Source: Streptomyces sp. WM6386 (GTDB taxonomy: Bacteria > Actinomycetota > Actinomycetes > Streptomycetales > Streptomycetaceae). Taken from it: a DNA stretch of 64,000 nt. A program made the translations under genes and the position numbers. The stretch covers positions 30,000 through 93,999 of the forward strand of contig NZ_JXTE01000025.1 in NCBI RefSeq assembly GCF_000972385.1, read 5' to 3'. A model generated the notes under the pieces. It was not told the origin of the DNA. It was given only the letters and a program-made list of their open reading frames with translations, and ran no database searches. Below are positions 1 through 7,951 of this stretch, piece after piece; within the stretch, counting starts at the first letter, position 1; each line of letters begins with the position of its first letter.

Positions 1-123
1 CACGGCGTCCAGATCCACCACGGTCAGCACATCGCCCGCCGTGAGGTGCTCGGTCGCCGTCGGGACCAGCAAGTGCTCGGCTCGGGCCGCTTCGGCCGCC
101 GTCACCACCGGAATGTCGGACAC
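1..123 (-). CDS. N-terminal fragment of an unidentified protein, cut by the window edge
   Basis: A GTG start at 123 is preceded by a good ribosome binding site (GAAGGGA about 8 bases upstream on the minus strand). It opens 41 codons that run off the left edge, beginning VSDIPVVTAAEAARAEHLLV. The fragment is too short for me to recognise a family. It is divergent from the VOC-family gene at 241, and the shared intergenic region holds a copy of the cluster's 24-bp palindrome, so it probably belongs to the same catabolic regulon. Confidence 0.55.
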   Translation of the reverse strand, partial: MSDIPVVTAAEAARAEHLLVPTATEHLTAGDVLTVVDLDAV

Positions 124-191
124 AGGCCGTTCCCTTCTCCCGCTGCCCCGCACGGGGCCCGCCATTGACCTGCCCAGACCATGACTCTAGT

Positions 192-215
192 GTTCAGGAT
201 GAACATATATCGTTC
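192..215. promoter_or_regulatory. 24-bp palindrome, candidate TetR-family operator (copy 1)
   Basis: The 24-bp element starts GTTCAGG and ends CGTTC, with a nested inverted repeat TGAAC-N7-GTTCA at 200-216. It lies between the divergent starts at 123 and 241. Length and end bases match the best copies at 45961 and 12551. Assignment to a TetR regulator is inference. Confidence 0.5.
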
Positions 216-240
216 AAGTCGTTCAATCGCGGGAGGTCGC

Positions 241-1287
241 GTGTTCCAGTTCCTGCTCACAGCCGATTTCATGGTTCCGGACGCGGACGCCACGGCGGCT
301 CTCCTCGTGAAGACCCTCGGCATCAAGGAGCACCCCCGCTGGCGCCAGGCGTTCCCCGACCATCCATACGTCGCCCACTTCCTGCGCGTACACAAGTCTC
401 TCGCCGTGGCGCCCACCCGGATCGAACCGCAGGGCCACCTGGACAAGCCGAACCATGGCGATCCCCACTTCCCCGCCTTCCTCAAGAGCCTGGAGACCTT
501 CCAAGGCGAGCACCGACCCATCAAGACGCACTCCCTGGTGCTCATCACCGACCGCCTCGACGACCTGGTGCAGCGATTGACGCGCCGCCGCCTGCCGTTC
601 CGTATCGCGCCCATGACACCCGAGATGCCCTGGGTACGGCTGTGGGTGGGCGTGACACCCGAGAACCCCCACTACGAACCCTCGGTCGACGGTGGACTCT
701 GCGTCGAAGTGCTGCCGGTCGATCCGCTGCAGATGCCGGCGGAGACCTTCACCGCTCCACCGCCGGAGCCGCGCGACCCCGCCCCCGGCGAGTTGGTCCG
801 GGTGACGGCGCGCGGCGTTCTGGTACGGGATCTGGACGACACGCTGCGCAAGCTGTCCACCAACCTGGACTGGGAGCCCGCAGGGCCGGTCGAGCACCTG
901 CGTGAGGAAGGCTACCGGCGGGCGAGGATGGCCTTCACCCTGCCGCACAGCGCTTCGGTCGATGTGCTCGAACCCACCGTCTGGGACGGCGAGGCCGGAG
1001 CCTACCTGCACAGTTGGGGGCCAGGCCCGTACTACACCAGGATCTCGGTGCACGACCTGGAGGCCAAGGCCGCGGACCTGGAGTCCAGGGGGACGCCCTT
1101 CACCTGGGTGCGGGAGTCCGAATCGGTCGGCGGAGCATCGCTGATCAAGGTCGACCCGAGGGCACTCGACGGCGCGCTCTTCGAATTCCACGAGCATCAC
1201 GCCGCCCCGCTTCCGGCCACGCCCGAAGGGGACTCTGACGACCGAGCAGTGACTGAAGGGGCATCTCATGTACAATCCGTTCAGTAG
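241..1287 (+). CDS. Two-domain VOC (glyoxalase/dioxygenase superfamily) protein
   Basis: This 348-residue protein has two beta-alpha-beta-beta-beta type modules. The first begins near residue 5 (FLLTADFMVPDADATAALL); the second begins near residue 185 (VRVTARGVLVRDLDD) and ends in LFEFHEH. That layout is known for extradiol dioxygenases, glyoxalases and hydroxyphenylpyruvate dioxygenase relatives, where paired His/Glu residues bind a divalent metal. I cannot assign its reaction. I chose GTG 241 because CGGGAGG precedes it at 230; an in-frame ATG at 181 would overlap the operator. It ends 41 bases before the TetR gene at 1329 and may be that regulator's target. Confidence 0.75.
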   Translation: MFQFLLTADFMVPDADATAALLVKTLGIKEHPRWRQAFPDHPYVAHFLRVHKSLAVAPTRIEPQGHLDKPNHGDPHFPAFLKSLETFQGEHRPIKTHSLVLITDRLDDLVQRLTRRRLPFRIAPMTPEMPWVRLWVGVTPENPHYEPSVDGGLCVEVLPVDPLQMPAETFTAPPPEPRDPAPGELVRVTARGVLVRDLDDTLRKLSTNLDWEPAGPVEHLREEGYRRARMAFTLPHSASVDVLEPTVWDGEAGAYLHSWGPGPYYTRISVHDLEAKAADLESRGTPFTWVRESESVGGASLIKVDPRALDGALFEFHEHHAAPLPATPEGDSDDRAVTEGASHVQSVQ

Positions 1288-1293
1288 AGTCTC
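1270..1293. promoter_or_regulatory. Weak copy of the 24-bp palindrome upstream of the TetR gene (copy 2)
   Basis: GTACAATCC at the left end resembles the other sites (GTACA or GAACA), but the right end AGTCTC matches TGTTC poorly. It overlaps the last codons of the VOC gene and sits about 36 bases upstream of the TetR start at 1329, a plausible autoregulatory position. Confidence 0.3.
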
Positions 1294-1328
1294 ATAGGGC
1301 TGGCCATACATCGGACGGGGGCACCGAC

Positions 1329-2015
1329 GTGTCCACAACACGCAGTACGGAACCCCGCCGCGTCGCCTCTCCCGGAGAGAGCGGCACGGTTGAGCGGATC
1401 CTCGACGGAGCACTCAAAGCAGCCGCCCGTCGTGGACTGCAAAAGCTCTCGATGAGCGACATCGGCGACAGCGCGAACGTCTCCCGGGGCACTCTGTACC
1501 GCTACTTCGCCTCCAAGGACGACGTCATCGCCGCGCTGCCCGACCATCTCCTCGTGCGCTGGGAGCAGCATCTGCGCCGGGCAGTCGCCCAACAGCCGCG
1601 CCCTGAGGACCGGGTGCGGGTGGTCATGGAGGCGATGACCGGCTACGCGGCGGCGTCCCCCGAGCTCCTGCGGATGATCCAGCTGGAACCGGAGTTCGGC
1701 CTGGACTTCCTGGAACGGAAGCTTCCGGACAGTGTGCGCATCGTCGCCGACGTGCTGGAGCCGGTGATCGATGACGCGGCCGTCGTCCACGCCCGCGTCA
1801 TCACCGGTCCCGAACTCGCCGAGATCCTGCTGCGCATCGCGATGTCCGGCTTCCTCGTACCCGGTACGCGGACCCGGCAACTGCCCAAACGGGTGGCCAA
1901 TTTCTGGGAGTTCCTGAACCTGGGAGTCGGCGCCGGGGCCGAGGAGGACGACCGCGCCGAGCGTATGGCCGCCGTCGCACACCTCTCTCGCGACCAGCGT
2001 CGACGCCGCGCCTGA
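1329..2015 (+). CDS. TetR-family transcriptional regulator
   Basis: 228 residues. The N-terminal helix-turn-helix has the TetR signature: SMSDIGDSANVSRGTLYRYF followed by ASKDDVIAALPDHL, roughly residues 38-70. The C-terminal ligand domain is alpha-helical. It is clearly paralogous to the regulators at 14348 and 55175: all share the recognition segment VSRGT(L/V)YRYF and a C-terminal FLVPG/YLVPS segment. The GTG start has a G-rich stretch upstream. It faces the convergent Rieske operon across a strong hairpin. Family assignment is secure. The idea that it reads the cluster's 24-bp palindrome rests on the shared helix and on its location. Confidence 0.9.
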   Translation: MSTTRSTEPRRVASPGESGTVERILDGALKAAARRGLQKLSMSDIGDSANVSRGTLYRYFASKDDVIAALPDHLLVRWEQHLRRAVAQQPRPEDRVRVVMEAMTGYAAASPELLRMIQLEPEFGLDFLERKLPDSVRIVADVLEPVIDDAAVVHARVITGPELAEILLRIAMSGFLVPGTRTRQLPKRVANFWEFLNLGVGAGAEEDDRAERMAAVAHLSRDQRRRRA

Positions 2016-2044
2016 AGTCCACGGCGACGTCTGACTGTGCACCC

Positions 2045-2089
2045 CTGAAGCGCCGGGCGGACCGAGAGTCGGTCCGCCCGGCGCTTCAG
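2045..2089. terminator. Bidirectional hairpin between convergent genes
   Basis: A perfect inverted repeat with 21-bp arms (CTGAAGCGCC ... GGCGCTTCAG) and a 3-base loop lies exactly between the convergent TetR gene (ends 2015) and dioxygenase beta-subunit gene (ends 2097). There is no long T-tract, which is normal for high-GC actinomycete terminators. Confidence 0.85.
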
Positions 2090-2096
2090 GCGCAAG

Positions 2097-2639
2097 TCAG
2101 AGGAAGATCGCAAGATTCGGCGTACTCAGCAACGTCTCGTTGAGCAGAACCGTCCTGCGAGCGAGACGCCACCCTTGCTCCGTTCGCCGCATCAGATCCT
2201 GACGCTCCGCAGCGATCAAGTCCGGGGCGGAGTCGTTGAATCGATGACGGACCACCAGCAGATTGTGGTCACATTCGAACTCGTCGGCCGAGTCGGTCCG
2301 GTTGACCAGAAGATTTGTCACCATCCGCCGGCATCGCGAAGGCGGGTCCTCGGCCCAGGCGCTGCTGGTACCGATCAGCCGGTAGACCCGGCCCGTGAGC
2401 GATGCACGGTCCTCGAAGAAGTGGTAGTTGCCGCCGGAGAAGCCTGCCCCGTCGGCACGCTGGAGGGTCTGCCGGACCGGGGCGCGGTAGTCCAGATCCT
2501 CGGTGAGCAGCTCCAGCCATTCATGGAAGCGTCCCTGGTCGAGCAGGGCCGCCTCCTCGTAGAGGAATTGCGTGAGCTCGTTGTGGACCGGGTCCCCGAC
2601 CGGGACCCGGACAGTGGCAGTCGTAGCCGTTGTCGTCAT
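2097..2639 (-). CDS. Aromatic-ring-hydroxylating dioxygenase beta (small) subunit
   Basis: 180 residues, the usual length for small subunits of Rieske ring-hydroxylating dioxygenases. These have a NTF2-like fold, no metal, and support the alpha3beta3 hexamer. Typical segments are visible: FLYEEAALLDQGRFHEWLEL near residue 25, then DLDYRAPVRQT, and NLLVNRT near residue 109. It lies 13 bases downstream of the alpha-subunit gene, so the two form one transcription unit. Pairing with alpha indicates a three-component dioxygenase that makes a cis-dihydrodiol from an aromatic substrate. The substrate is not deducible. Confidence 0.9.
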   Translation of the reverse strand: MTTTATTATVRVPVGDPVHNELTQFLYEEAALLDQGRFHEWLELLTEDLDYRAPVRQTLQRADGAGFSGGNYHFFEDRASLTGRVYRLIGTSSAWAEDPPSRCRRMVTNLLVNRTDSADEFECDHNLLVVRHRFNDSAPDLIAAERQDLMRRTEQGWRLARRTVLLNETLLSTPNLAIFL

Positions 2640-2652
2640 GGAGTACGCCTTC

Positions 2653-4071
2653 CTACCAGGGGTTGTCCGTCATGAACTGCAGCCAGCGCAGCCACCAGTT
2701 CCACTGGCCGTCGTCCTTCGAGAAGCCGTCGTAGACGTAGCCGCTGCCCGGCCAGTCGTCGGGCTCGTTGACTCCCAGCAGGGCCTGGTACTTCATCGTC
2801 TGGCGCCGCCCCATGGCCCCGTACGAGGACCGGTGCATGGACGGCCACGCCTCGGCGTCGTCCTGCTCGACGGTGCCGCTGCTGCCCACGGCGCGCACCG
2901 AGGCCTTGAGCATCTTCTCCTTGACCTCGTCGGGGGCGTCGCGCTCCACGAGCACCCAGTTGACGAACTCGAACTCGTCGGGCCCCTTGGGCATGAAGGT
3001 GTGCCAGGTCATGGTCGAGCCCATGGTCCCGTCGGGCGAGGGCTGCCAGATGGACACCAGACCCGTATTGGGGAACAGGCCGCCGACCTGGGGCGCGGTC
3101 TCGGCGAGAACGCGCATCTCGTCCTTGTCGAAACGGCGGGGAAGGTGCTCCACCAGCTCGGGAGTCAGCCCGGGAGGGGGAAGGGCGCGCAGCCGTTCCA
3201 TCGTACTGAGCCCCGACACGTCCTTGCCCAGCAGCATGCTGAAGGTCGTCTCGGCCGGGATGCAGCGCAGCGAGTGCCCCTGCGGCACGCTCACGTCGAC
3301 TCCGTACATGGCCGGAGCCATCTCAACGACGGCATCTCCGGTGGTCTCGGAGCCGATCACACCCAGCTCGAACAGCGAACGATGCAGGGTGAGTGTGTGG
3401 TAGCCGTCGGCGTTGAACTGCTCTCCCGCACACTTCCAGTTGGCCTTGACGGTGAAGCGCTGGGGAGGACCGAGAGCTTCGAGGCCGCTCTCGGTACGGT
3501 CGTACATCAGGTCCAGGTACCACTTGTAGTCGCCGAACCAGTCGTCCAGCGAGGGCGCGGCCGGGTCGAAGGTGGCGAAGACCATGCCACCGAAGCGCTC
3601 CACGCGAGCCTCGGGGAGGCCGAGTTCGGAGCGGTCGCGTACATCGCCCCACATCTGCTCCTTCTTCACCGGGGAGCCGAGAAAGCGGCCGTCCTGGCCG
3701 TAGACCCAGCCGTGGTAGACGCAGCGGAACTGGTTGCTGTTGCCCGCGTCGACCCGGCAGACCTGCATGCCGCGGTGCTGGCAGATGTTGAGCAGGACCT
3801 TGACGTCCCCGGACCGGGTGCGCGTGATGATGACCGGATCAGCGGCAAGGGTCCTGGTGACGAAGTCACCCGGCCGCGGTACCTCGCTCTCGTGCGCCAC
3901 CGGGATCCACGCTTTCCGGAAGAGGCGTTCGAGTTCCAGCCGGAAGATCTCCGGATCGGAGAGTACGCGCATCGACACCTCGCGTTTCTCCACGTCGACG
4001 AGGTCCGCGAGGGACGTCCCGTCCGAGAGAACCGGCACCGTGCCACGGGGCATCCCGACTTCCGCCACCAT
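2653..4071 (-). CDS. Aromatic-ring-hydroxylating dioxygenase alpha (large) subunit
   Basis: 472 residues. The Rieske [2Fe-2S] motif is complete: Cys97-x-His99 and Cys117-x2-His120. The catalytic domain carries the mononuclear-iron residues Asp222, His225 and His230 (ADGYHTLTLH) and a C-terminal Asp near 404 (EQDDAEAW). Asp222 corresponds to the residue that bridges the two redox centres between neighbouring subunits in naphthalene dioxygenase-type enzymes. It is cotranscribed with the beta subunit, with a ferredoxin gene upstream at 4209. The start ATG 4071 has GGGAG upstream. This is a fully canonical enzyme, in contrast to the two degenerate Rieske paralogues at 15275-17419. Confidence 0.95.
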   Translation of the reverse strand: MVAEVGMPRGTVPVLSDGTSLADLVDVEKREVSMRVLSDPEIFRLELERLFRKAWIPVAHESEVPRPGDFVTRTLAADPVIITRTRSGDVKVLLNICQHRGMQVCRVDAGNSNQFRCVYHGWVYGQDGRFLGSPVKKEQMWGDVRDRSELGLPEARVERFGGMVFATFDPAAPSLDDWFGDYKWYLDLMYDRTESGLEALGPPQRFTVKANWKCAGEQFNADGYHTLTLHRSLFELGVIGSETTGDAVVEMAPAMYGVDVSVPQGHSLRCIPAETTFSMLLGKDVSGLSTMERLRALPPPGLTPELVEHLPRRFDKDEMRVLAETAPQVGGLFPNTGLVSIWQPSPDGTMGSTMTWHTFMPKGPDEFEFVNWVLVERDAPDEVKEKMLKASVRAVGSSGTVEQDDAEAWPSMHRSSYGAMGRRQTMKYQALLGVNEPDDWPGSGYVYDGFSKDDGQWNWWLRWLQFMTDNPW

Positions 4072-4113
4072 GCTGAGCTCCCATCCTGACTGTCGTACAC
4101 GACGACTCGGACA

Positions 4114-4137
4114 GTACGCTTAACGCTTATTGTGTTC
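4114..4137. promoter_or_regulatory. 24-bp palindrome variant upstream of the dioxygenase operon (copy 3)
   Basis: Left end GTAC and right end TGTGTTC with the same 24-bp span as the other copies. It lies 43 bases upstream of the alpha-subunit start, inside the 137-bp gap between it and the ferredoxin gene, so it probably marks a promoter for alpha-beta alone. Confidence 0.4.
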
Positions 4138-4208
4138 AATATGTTTCACACAAGGAGCCTGAAAGGATGGGCGCCCGGAACGGCCGCTCCGGCAAGGAGG
4201 CGGCCCGG

Positions 4209-4406
4209 TCACGCCCCCTCATGCACGACGAGCGCCCCTTCGGGGCATATCGCCGCACCTTCCCGCGCCCCGCCCTCCAAATCGGACGGGACCTCAGGGT
4301 TCGGCACCACCACGAAGCCGTCATCGTCGATCCTGTAGACCTCGGGACACACCTCGTTGCACAGGGTGTAGCCACAGCACTTCCCCTTCAGCACCTCGAC
4401 CCGCAT
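4209..4406 (-). CDS. Small single-cluster ferredoxin (CxxYxxC type)
   Basis: 65 residues. The cluster motif is Cys10-Cys11-Gly-Tyr13-x2-Cys16, with the distal ligand in ICPEGA. The second cysteine of a classical [4Fe-4S] CxxCxxC motif is replaced by tyrosine, the pattern seen in actinomycete ferredoxins that serve P450 and Rieske oxygenases and usually hold a [3Fe-4S] cluster. I chose ATG 4406 because GGAGG lies 5 bases upstream. It is the likely electron donor for the adjacent dioxygenase. A divergent MFS gene lies on its upstream side. Confidence 0.85.
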   Translation of the reverse strand: MRVEVLKGKCCGYTLCNEVCPEVYRIDDDGFVVVPNPEVPSDLEGGAREGAAICPEGALVVHEGA

Positions 4407-4451
4407 CTCGCCTCCATATGACACGCCGACAGCGAGGGTAAGGTACTGATT

Positions 4452-4475
4452 GAGCTAACTATGGTCAATGTGTTC
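4452..4475. promoter_or_regulatory. 24-bp palindrome variant between ferredoxin and MFS genes (copy 4)
   Basis: It runs from GAGC to GTTC with the same 24-bp span. The inner GTCAATG segment is shared with the copy at 12551. It lies between divergent starts at 4406 and 4495, 19 bases before the MFS start, so a bound repressor would block both genes. Confidence 0.45.
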
Positions 4476-4494
4476 CATCGGCACAGGAGCCTGG

Positions 4495-5763
4495 ATGAAC
4501 ATGCCGTCCCGCCGTAGAACGTCGGCCCTCGAGTCGACGGCGCAGTCCCCCGGCGCTCCCCCGGGGCCCAAGACACCATTGGGCCGACCGCTCGTCCTGC
4601 TCATGGCCGTCAGCGCGGGGATGGCCATCGCGGGCAACTACTACGCCCAGCCCCTGCTGCCCATGATCAGCCGCGAGTTCCACGTATCCAACGGCACGGC
4701 AGCCCTGGTCATGACCCTCGGCCAACTCGGCTACACGTGCGGTCTGCTGTTCATCCTGCCCCTGGCCGATCTGCTGGAACGTCGCAGACTCGTGGTGATC
4801 ATGTCACTCACCGTCGCCGTCACTCAGGCCGCCTTCGGCTCGGCGACCTCGGCGGCCGTCCTGCTACCCGTAGCGCTGCTCGTCGGTACAGCGAGCGTGC
4901 TTGCCCAGCTGATCGTGCTCACCGCGACCGCGCTGGCGGACGACGCGGAGCGGGGCCGCGTCCTGGGCGCCGTGAGCGCCGGGCTCACCCTTGGCATCCT
5001 GCTGGCCCGCACCGTGTCCGGCGGGGTCGGGGACACCGGCGGCTGGCGCCTGACGTACTGGCTGGCCGCCGCGCTCATGCTCGTTCAGGCCGGCGTGCTC
5101 GCGCGGGTACTGCCGCGCTCCCAGGAACTGGGCCGACGACTGCGCTACCCGGACCTGCTCCGGTCCCTTCCCGCCCTGTTGCGGGACGAACCCGTGCTGC
5201 GGCTGCGCATCGGATACGGGACGGCGATGTTCGCCTCCTTCAACCTCATGTGGACCGCGATCGTCTTCCTTCTCGCCGAGCCGCCCTACGGCTACGGGGC
5301 CGGCACCATCGGCCTGTTCGGCCTCGCCGGCGCGATCGGCGCGATGGCGTCGTCCACGACGGGACGGCTCGCCGACCGCGGGCTGTCCGTCCCCGGGACC
5401 GGTGTGGCCTCCTTGCTGCTGCTCGCCGCCTGGCTGCCGCTGTCGCTCGGTGGCCACTCACTCGCGGCGTTGATCGCGGGGGTGGTCATCCTCGACCTGG
5501 GCCTGCACATGATGAGTGTGCTCAACATGAGTGAGATCCTGAAACTGCGGCCCGAAGCCCGCAGCCGTATGCAGGCCGCCTATCTCATCTGCTACTTCGT
5601 GGCCGGGGCGGCGGGATCCGCCCTGTCGGCTCTGTTGTGGACGCATTTCGGCTGGAACGCCATATCTGCGGCCGGGGCGGCGTGCGGCACGCTCGGGCTC
5701 CTGCTCTGGCTTGCCACCTTCCGCTCGCCACGGCTGCGCGCTGTCGGTCCCTCCGTCGGCTGA
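4495..5763 (+). CDS. Major facilitator superfamily transporter
   Basis: 422 residues with about twelve hydrophobic helices, the first at roughly residues 30-50 (LVLLMAVSAGMAIAGNYYAQ). The cytoplasmic loop between helices 2 and 3 has the family's basic signature (ADLLERRRLVV). It resembles drug/proton antiporters of the DHA type. The start ATG 4495 is chosen for AGGAG six bases upstream; an earlier in-frame ATG at 4468 would sit inside the operator. Divergent from the ferredoxin gene, it may import the growth substrate or export a toxic intermediate; sequence does not tell which. Confidence 0.85.
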   Translation: MNMPSRRRTSALESTAQSPGAPPGPKTPLGRPLVLLMAVSAGMAIAGNYYAQPLLPMISREFHVSNGTAALVMTLGQLGYTCGLLFILPLADLLERRRLVVIMSLTVAVTQAAFGSATSAAVLLPVALLVGTASVLAQLIVLTATALADDAERGRVLGAVSAGLTLGILLARTVSGGVGDTGGWRLTYWLAAALMLVQAGVLARVLPRSQELGRRLRYPDLLRSLPALLRDEPVLRLRIGYGTAMFASFNLMWTAIVFLLAEPPYGYGAGTIGLFGLAGAIGAMASSTTGRLADRGLSVPGTGVASLLLLAAWLPLSLGGHSLAALIAGVVILDLGLHMMSVLNMSEILKLRPEARSRMQAAYLICYFVAGAAGSALSALLWTHFGWNAISAAGAACGTLGLLLWLATFRSPRLRAVGPSVG

Positions 5764-5833
5764 AAGCCCGGACGAAATGGGGGACAGCCCTGACCGTCGC
5801 CTGCTCGACTTGATCGACTCGACTCCCACCGTC

Positions 5834-5859
5834 ATCGACCAGGGACTTCACTGGTCGAT
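5834..5859. terminator. Hairpin downstream of the MFS gene
   Basis: Perfect 9-bp arms ATCGACCAG and CTGGTCGAT with an 8-base loop, 71 bases after the MFS stop. It is a plausible terminator, with no supporting T-tract. Confidence 0.4.
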
Positions 5860-5899
5860 CTGGAGACGCGCTCATCAGGCGGAAGCACGACGGCGGCGC

Positions 5900-6008
5900 C
5901 TAAACGAGGCGGATGACGCGCTTGCCGCGGGCATGGCCGGTTTCGGTGGCTCGGTGGGCGTCCTGGATTTCGTCCAGGGGATACACGCGCTCGATCACCG
6001 GGCTCAGT
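5900..6008 (-). pseudogene. C-terminal remnant of a zinc-type alcohol dehydrogenase / quinone oxidoreductase
   Basis: The minus-strand frame ending at 5900 encodes PVIERVYPLDEIQDAHRATE, then TGHARGKRVIRLV and a stop. That is the conserved last ~35 residues of medium-chain NADPH:quinone oxidoreductases. Homology stops at about 6005, where the reading frame meets a short repeat-rich segment. Nothing of the Rossmann domain or of the N-terminal domain is present upstream. It is a dead gene end, probably left by a rearrangement. Confidence 0.75.
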
Positions 6009-6013
6009 GGCTT

Positions 6014-6088
6014 TGTTCACGAGTAGTGCCGCCGGTTGTTCACGGGTTTGGGAGGCACCCAGATCCACGGTCGGGTGATGTTCACGAG
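6014..6088. repeat. Three direct GTTCACG repeats at a deletion junction
   Basis: GTTCACG occurs three times, near 6015, 6038 and 6080, directly next to the truncated dehydrogenase tail. The segment to about 6145 has no gene that I can support. It could be the end of a lost insertion sequence, but I cannot name a family and see no matching terminal repeat on the other side. Confidence 0.35.
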
Positions 6089-6153
6089 TTTTGACCGCAC
6101 TGGGGCACTTGCCAAGACAGCACAGCGGCCACCGAAACACCCTCTCTAGTGCT

Positions 6154-6177
6154 GAACAGATTGACAATTATTCGTCT
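6154..6177. promoter_or_regulatory. 24-bp palindrome variant upstream of the HIT-like gene (copy 5)
   Basis: Left end GAACAGATT is a full match to the motif; the right end ATTCGTCT is shared with the copy at 58476 rather than with TGTTC. It lies about 107 bases upstream of the GTG start at 6284. Confidence 0.45.
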
Positions 6178-6283
6178 CATATGTTCTGCTCGAAGATGCA
6201 TCGACCACTCCAGACCGGTGTCGGCGGCGGACGATGCGCCACCACCTGCACGTGGTCGCGAGCCCACGAACCCGGAGGTCTCA

Positions 6284-6712
6284 GTGACAGAGGACGGCTG
6301 CCATGTGTGCGCGCTCGGCGCGAGTGCGACAGACGCCCAGATCATCTACAAGGACAGGGCCTGGACGGCGGCCAGCCCCGTTCCCGTTCCGGGATGGATC
6401 ATGCTCTTCTCCAACCGCCACAACGAAGGCGTCTGGGAACTCGGCGTGGACGAGGCAGCGCAGTTCGGTCGATTGACCGTTCTCCTCACCGGCGCCCTGA
6501 AAGAGGTGTGTGACGCCGACCGGGTCTACGTGATGTACGCCGGTGAGACCTCCCTGCACTTCCACGCCATGCTGATGGCCCGCGGTGCGGACATCCCGGA
6601 CGAGTGGCGGGGCCCAGCCCTCATCAACCAGCATTCCGAACTTCTCGATCCCGACCGGGCCAACGATGTTCTCGCGTCCCTGCGCAAGAAACTCGATGTG
6701 ATGTCGTCCTGA
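6284..6712 (+). CDS. HIT-like (histidine triad) family protein
   Basis: 142 residues. A CHVC pair near the N-terminus and the segment SLHFHAMLMAR around residue 93 match the histidine-triad layout (H-x-H-x-H), with the first His replaced by Ser and the catalytic middle His kept. HIT proteins hydrolyse or transfer nucleotides, but this degenerate triad makes the reaction uncertain. GTG 6284 is chosen because CCGGAGG lies just upstream; longer in-frame versions would start at the operator. It probably forms an operon with the VOC gene 51 bases downstream. Confidence 0.65.
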   Translation: MTEDGCHVCALGASATDAQIIYKDRAWTAASPVPVPGWIMLFSNRHNEGVWELGVDEAAQFGRLTVLLTGALKEVCDADRVYVMYAGETSLHFHAMLMARGADIPDEWRGPALINQHSELLDPDRANDVLASLRKKLDVMSS

Positions 6713-6763
6713 GAACCACCGGTCGTTCCGACTTCCCTGAGCCGCCTGAAACGGAGTTGCGAC

Positions 6764-7276
6764 ATGCCCGAACCGACCTATCACCACGTGGGTGTCCTGG
6801 TGACCGACATGGACAAGGCCATTGCCTGGTTCGAGGAAATGGAGGGCATCTCTTTCCACCCGCCGCACCGCATGACAACGGTGGGACGTGTCGACCCCAA
6901 CGAGTACGGCGACGACGAACCCCATCAGGGAACGTCCTACCTCGCGTGGTCGAAACAGGGCCCGCCCTATTACGAACTCGCGGAGGCCAAGGGAACCGGC
7001 CTGCACTCCATCGAGCGTCACGGCACCGGACTCCACCATGTGGGCCTCTTCGTACCCGATGTCGACGCGGTCATCGCCAAGCTCGCGGCGCAGGGCGTCG
7101 GGCTCGAAGGCAAGGTCGTGGGCCCGGGCGGCATCACCATGGTCTGCTGGGCCTCCCCCACCCCCGCCACAGGCGTGATCATCGAGTACATCGACGAGCG
7201 CCTCCGCGCCGGTATCCAGGGATGGATAGACACCGGTATTCCACCGGCCGTTCCCGGGACCGCCGCGGGTGAGTGA
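6764..7276 (+). CDS. VOC-family (glyoxalase-like) protein
   Basis: 170 residues. It opens with YHHVGVLVTDMDKAIAWFEE, the usual start of a vicinal-oxygen-chelate module, and ends with a second half containing HHVGLFVPDVDAVIAKLAAQ and the metal-site Glu in VIIEYIDE. The family includes methylmalonyl-CoA epimerases, glyoxalases and ring-cleavage dioxygenases. Residues His7/His8, His90/His91 and the Glu near 142 are candidate metal ligands. The start follows the HIT-like gene, and both probably share the promoter at 6154. The exact reaction is unknown. Confidence 0.75.
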   Translation: MPEPTYHHVGVLVTDMDKAIAWFEEMEGISFHPPHRMTTVGRVDPNEYGDDEPHQGTSYLAWSKQGPPYYELAEAKGTGLHSIERHGTGLHHVGLFVPDVDAVIAKLAAQGVGLEGKVVGPGGITMVCWASPTPATGVIIEYIDERLRAGIQGWIDTGIPPAVPGTAAGE

Positions 7277-7660
7277 AAACCAACCTCGCGTTCACGAACG
7301 GGTGCCGACTCGGCCGGCACAGCCGGTCCCTTCGGAATCCGTCGTGTCGTAGACCATGCCGTGGAACGGTTCGGACGGCTCGACGTGCTGGTCAACAACG
7401 GTGTGGCCACTGACCTCGTGGCGCCGGGCGGCGTCGACACCCGGGTCGGCGACCTGGACACGAGCCGGTGGGACGCGATCATCCGGGGGTGTGCCACGAC
7501 CGTGATGTGGTCGTGGCGCGCGGCGCTGCCTCACTTTGTCGCCGCCGGGGCTGGAGCCATCGTGAATGTGCCCTCCGCCGCGGCGTCGCGGGGCATACCC
7601 GGGGCGGCCGCATACCAATCGGCGAGAGCAGCCGTCGAGGCGCTCACACGGCGCGGGCTG
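7277..7660 (+). pseudogene. Truncated short-chain dehydrogenase fragment
   Basis: The frame encodes an SDR middle section: RRVVDHAVERFGRLDVLVNN, then AIVNVPSAAASRGIPGAA and AYQSARAAVEALTR. The NAD-binding TGxxxGxG segment is missing upstream, the YxxxK lysine is replaced (YQSAR), and the similarity ends in unrelated residues after about 7660. There is no convincing start codon or ribosome binding site. From 7661 to 7951 I see no gene or strong regulatory structure. Confidence 0.7.
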
Positions 7661-7951
7661 TGGGGGCACGGGCGAACGGCGGCCCAGGCGATGGCTGACG
7701 GGGTCCGCCGGCCGCACCTTCTGTCACAACACCGGACGGAGGTCTCCGCCACCGACGGGAGCCGCTTGCCGCGCTGCCGAGTTCGACCTTCTTTCCGGCG
7801 AAGTCAGACAACCTGGGCTCGACCGCCACCGGGCACCTCGCCCCCACACCGTGCGGCCCTTGCCCGGCCTGACCGGTGGTGTGGCGGCTTCCGGCGGTCG
7901 TGGACGCGCGGTTCGCACCGGGCACGTCGGAGCTGGGCCACCCGGGCCTGC

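Noticed and set aside
2572..4089. Long open frame on the plus strand opposite the dioxygenase alpha subunit
   Set aside because: High-GC mirror frame; no family features, no ribosome binding site, and the opposite strand encodes a complete Rieske protein.
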